Source: Marivivens geojensis (GTDB lineage Bacteria > Pseudomonadota > Alphaproteobacteria > Rhodobacterales > Rhodobacteraceae). Taken from it: a stretch of DNA of 64,000 nt. This document shows positions 63,965 to 64,000 of the stretch, one piece after another. Within the stretch, counting starts at the first letter, position 1. Each line of letters opens with the position of its first letter. The position numbers and the translations under genes are program-made. The stretch spans positions 868,001 through 932,000 of the forward strand of contig NZ_JALKCU010000001.1 in the NCBI RefSeq assembly GCF_023540835.1, read 5' to 3'. Under the pieces are notes generated by a model that saw only the letters and a list, made by a program, of their open reading frames with translations, was not told the origin of the DNA and made no database searches.

Positions 63965-64000
63965 CGCTCTAGAAAGTATCGTCAACCTTCTAGTTGCAAA

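Overview
The window looks like a chromosomal segment of an alphaproteobacterium of the order Rhodobacterales (Roseobacter-type). This is an inference from gene content and order: the ndufA12-like / mlaD / DUF2155 / aat / accC-accB neighbourhood, a GapR (DUF2312) gene, a DUF2083-type acyl-CoA regulator, a frcBCAK-like sugar locus with a ROK regulator, and the moderately GC-rich codon use. About sixty genes are packed tightly on both strands. Many operon genes overlap by 1-4 bp, and six convergent gene pairs overlap at their 3' ends.

Layout. 1-9.1 kb: MsbA-like ABC exporter, YgfZ, an acyl-CoA synthetase, ValS, then an Lrp-type regulator divergent from a PLP ornithine/diaminopimelate decarboxylase. 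9.1-15.7 kb: a DUF2235 hydrolase, metF divergent from metR with two MetR-like boxes between them, a membrane GGDEF-EAL protein, suhB, a second Lrp regulator. 15.8-20.5 kb: tRNA-Leu(UAA), then a sulfur locus of SulP transporter, a DUF442-sulfide:quinone oxidoreductase fusion and a Blh/persulfide-dioxygenase-like hydrolase, all on the minus strand and separated by intrinsic terminators. 20.8-30.6 kb: a GH63-like glycosidase, a small unknown gene, phosphoglucomutase, and a fructose-type ABC importer with kinase (frcBCAK), divergent from a FucU mutarotase and a ROK repressor around a long palindrome; then a YihY membrane protein. 30.7-39 kb: a type I secretion operon with a BapA-like adhesin of about eight Ig-like repeats, an outer-membrane TolC-family lipoprotein, an ABC ATPase and an HlyD adaptor. 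39.2-45.5 kb: clpP-clpX, ridA, ndufA12-like, mlaD, DUF2155, aat, accC-accB. 45.7-52.4 kb: a complete branched-chain-amino-acid-type (Liv/HAAT) importer divergent from a DUF2083 regulator. 52.5-56.7 kb: a receiver protein, a small membrane protein, a CbrA-like symporter-histidine kinase and a FliM/SpoA-like protein in a row. 56.7-58.6 kb: a second sulfur locus, with DUF442 phosphatase/sulfurtransferase and two YeeE/YedE channels divergent from an ArsR/SqrR-type persulfide sensor. 58.7-63.6 kb: small genes, a FadB-like protein lacking its NAD-binding domain, GapR, a hypothetical, and an iron(III)-type ABC permease. 63.6-64 kb: a tRNA-Thr(UGU) cut off right after its anticodon arm, an AT-rich spacer with nested inverted repeats, and a second, complete tRNA-Thr(UGU).

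How it fits together. The two sulfur loci, about 38 kb apart, probably form one regulon. The divergent ArsR-type sensor has the two cysteines expected of SqrR/BigR. The motif TAyATTTGAATT occurs in the same orientation 83 bp upstream of blh and 85 bp upstream of the YeeE gene. The encoded proteins would carry sulfide to persulfide, sulfite and export or uptake. The sugar locus would import a fructose-like sugar, adjust its anomer, phosphorylate it and pass it to hexose-phosphate metabolism. The right edge looks like one junction of an integrative element that recombined at the tRNA-Thr anticodon arm and supplies its own replacement tRNA; the rest of that element would lie beyond base 64000. 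This is the most unusual feature, and it is an inference that flanking sequence could settle.
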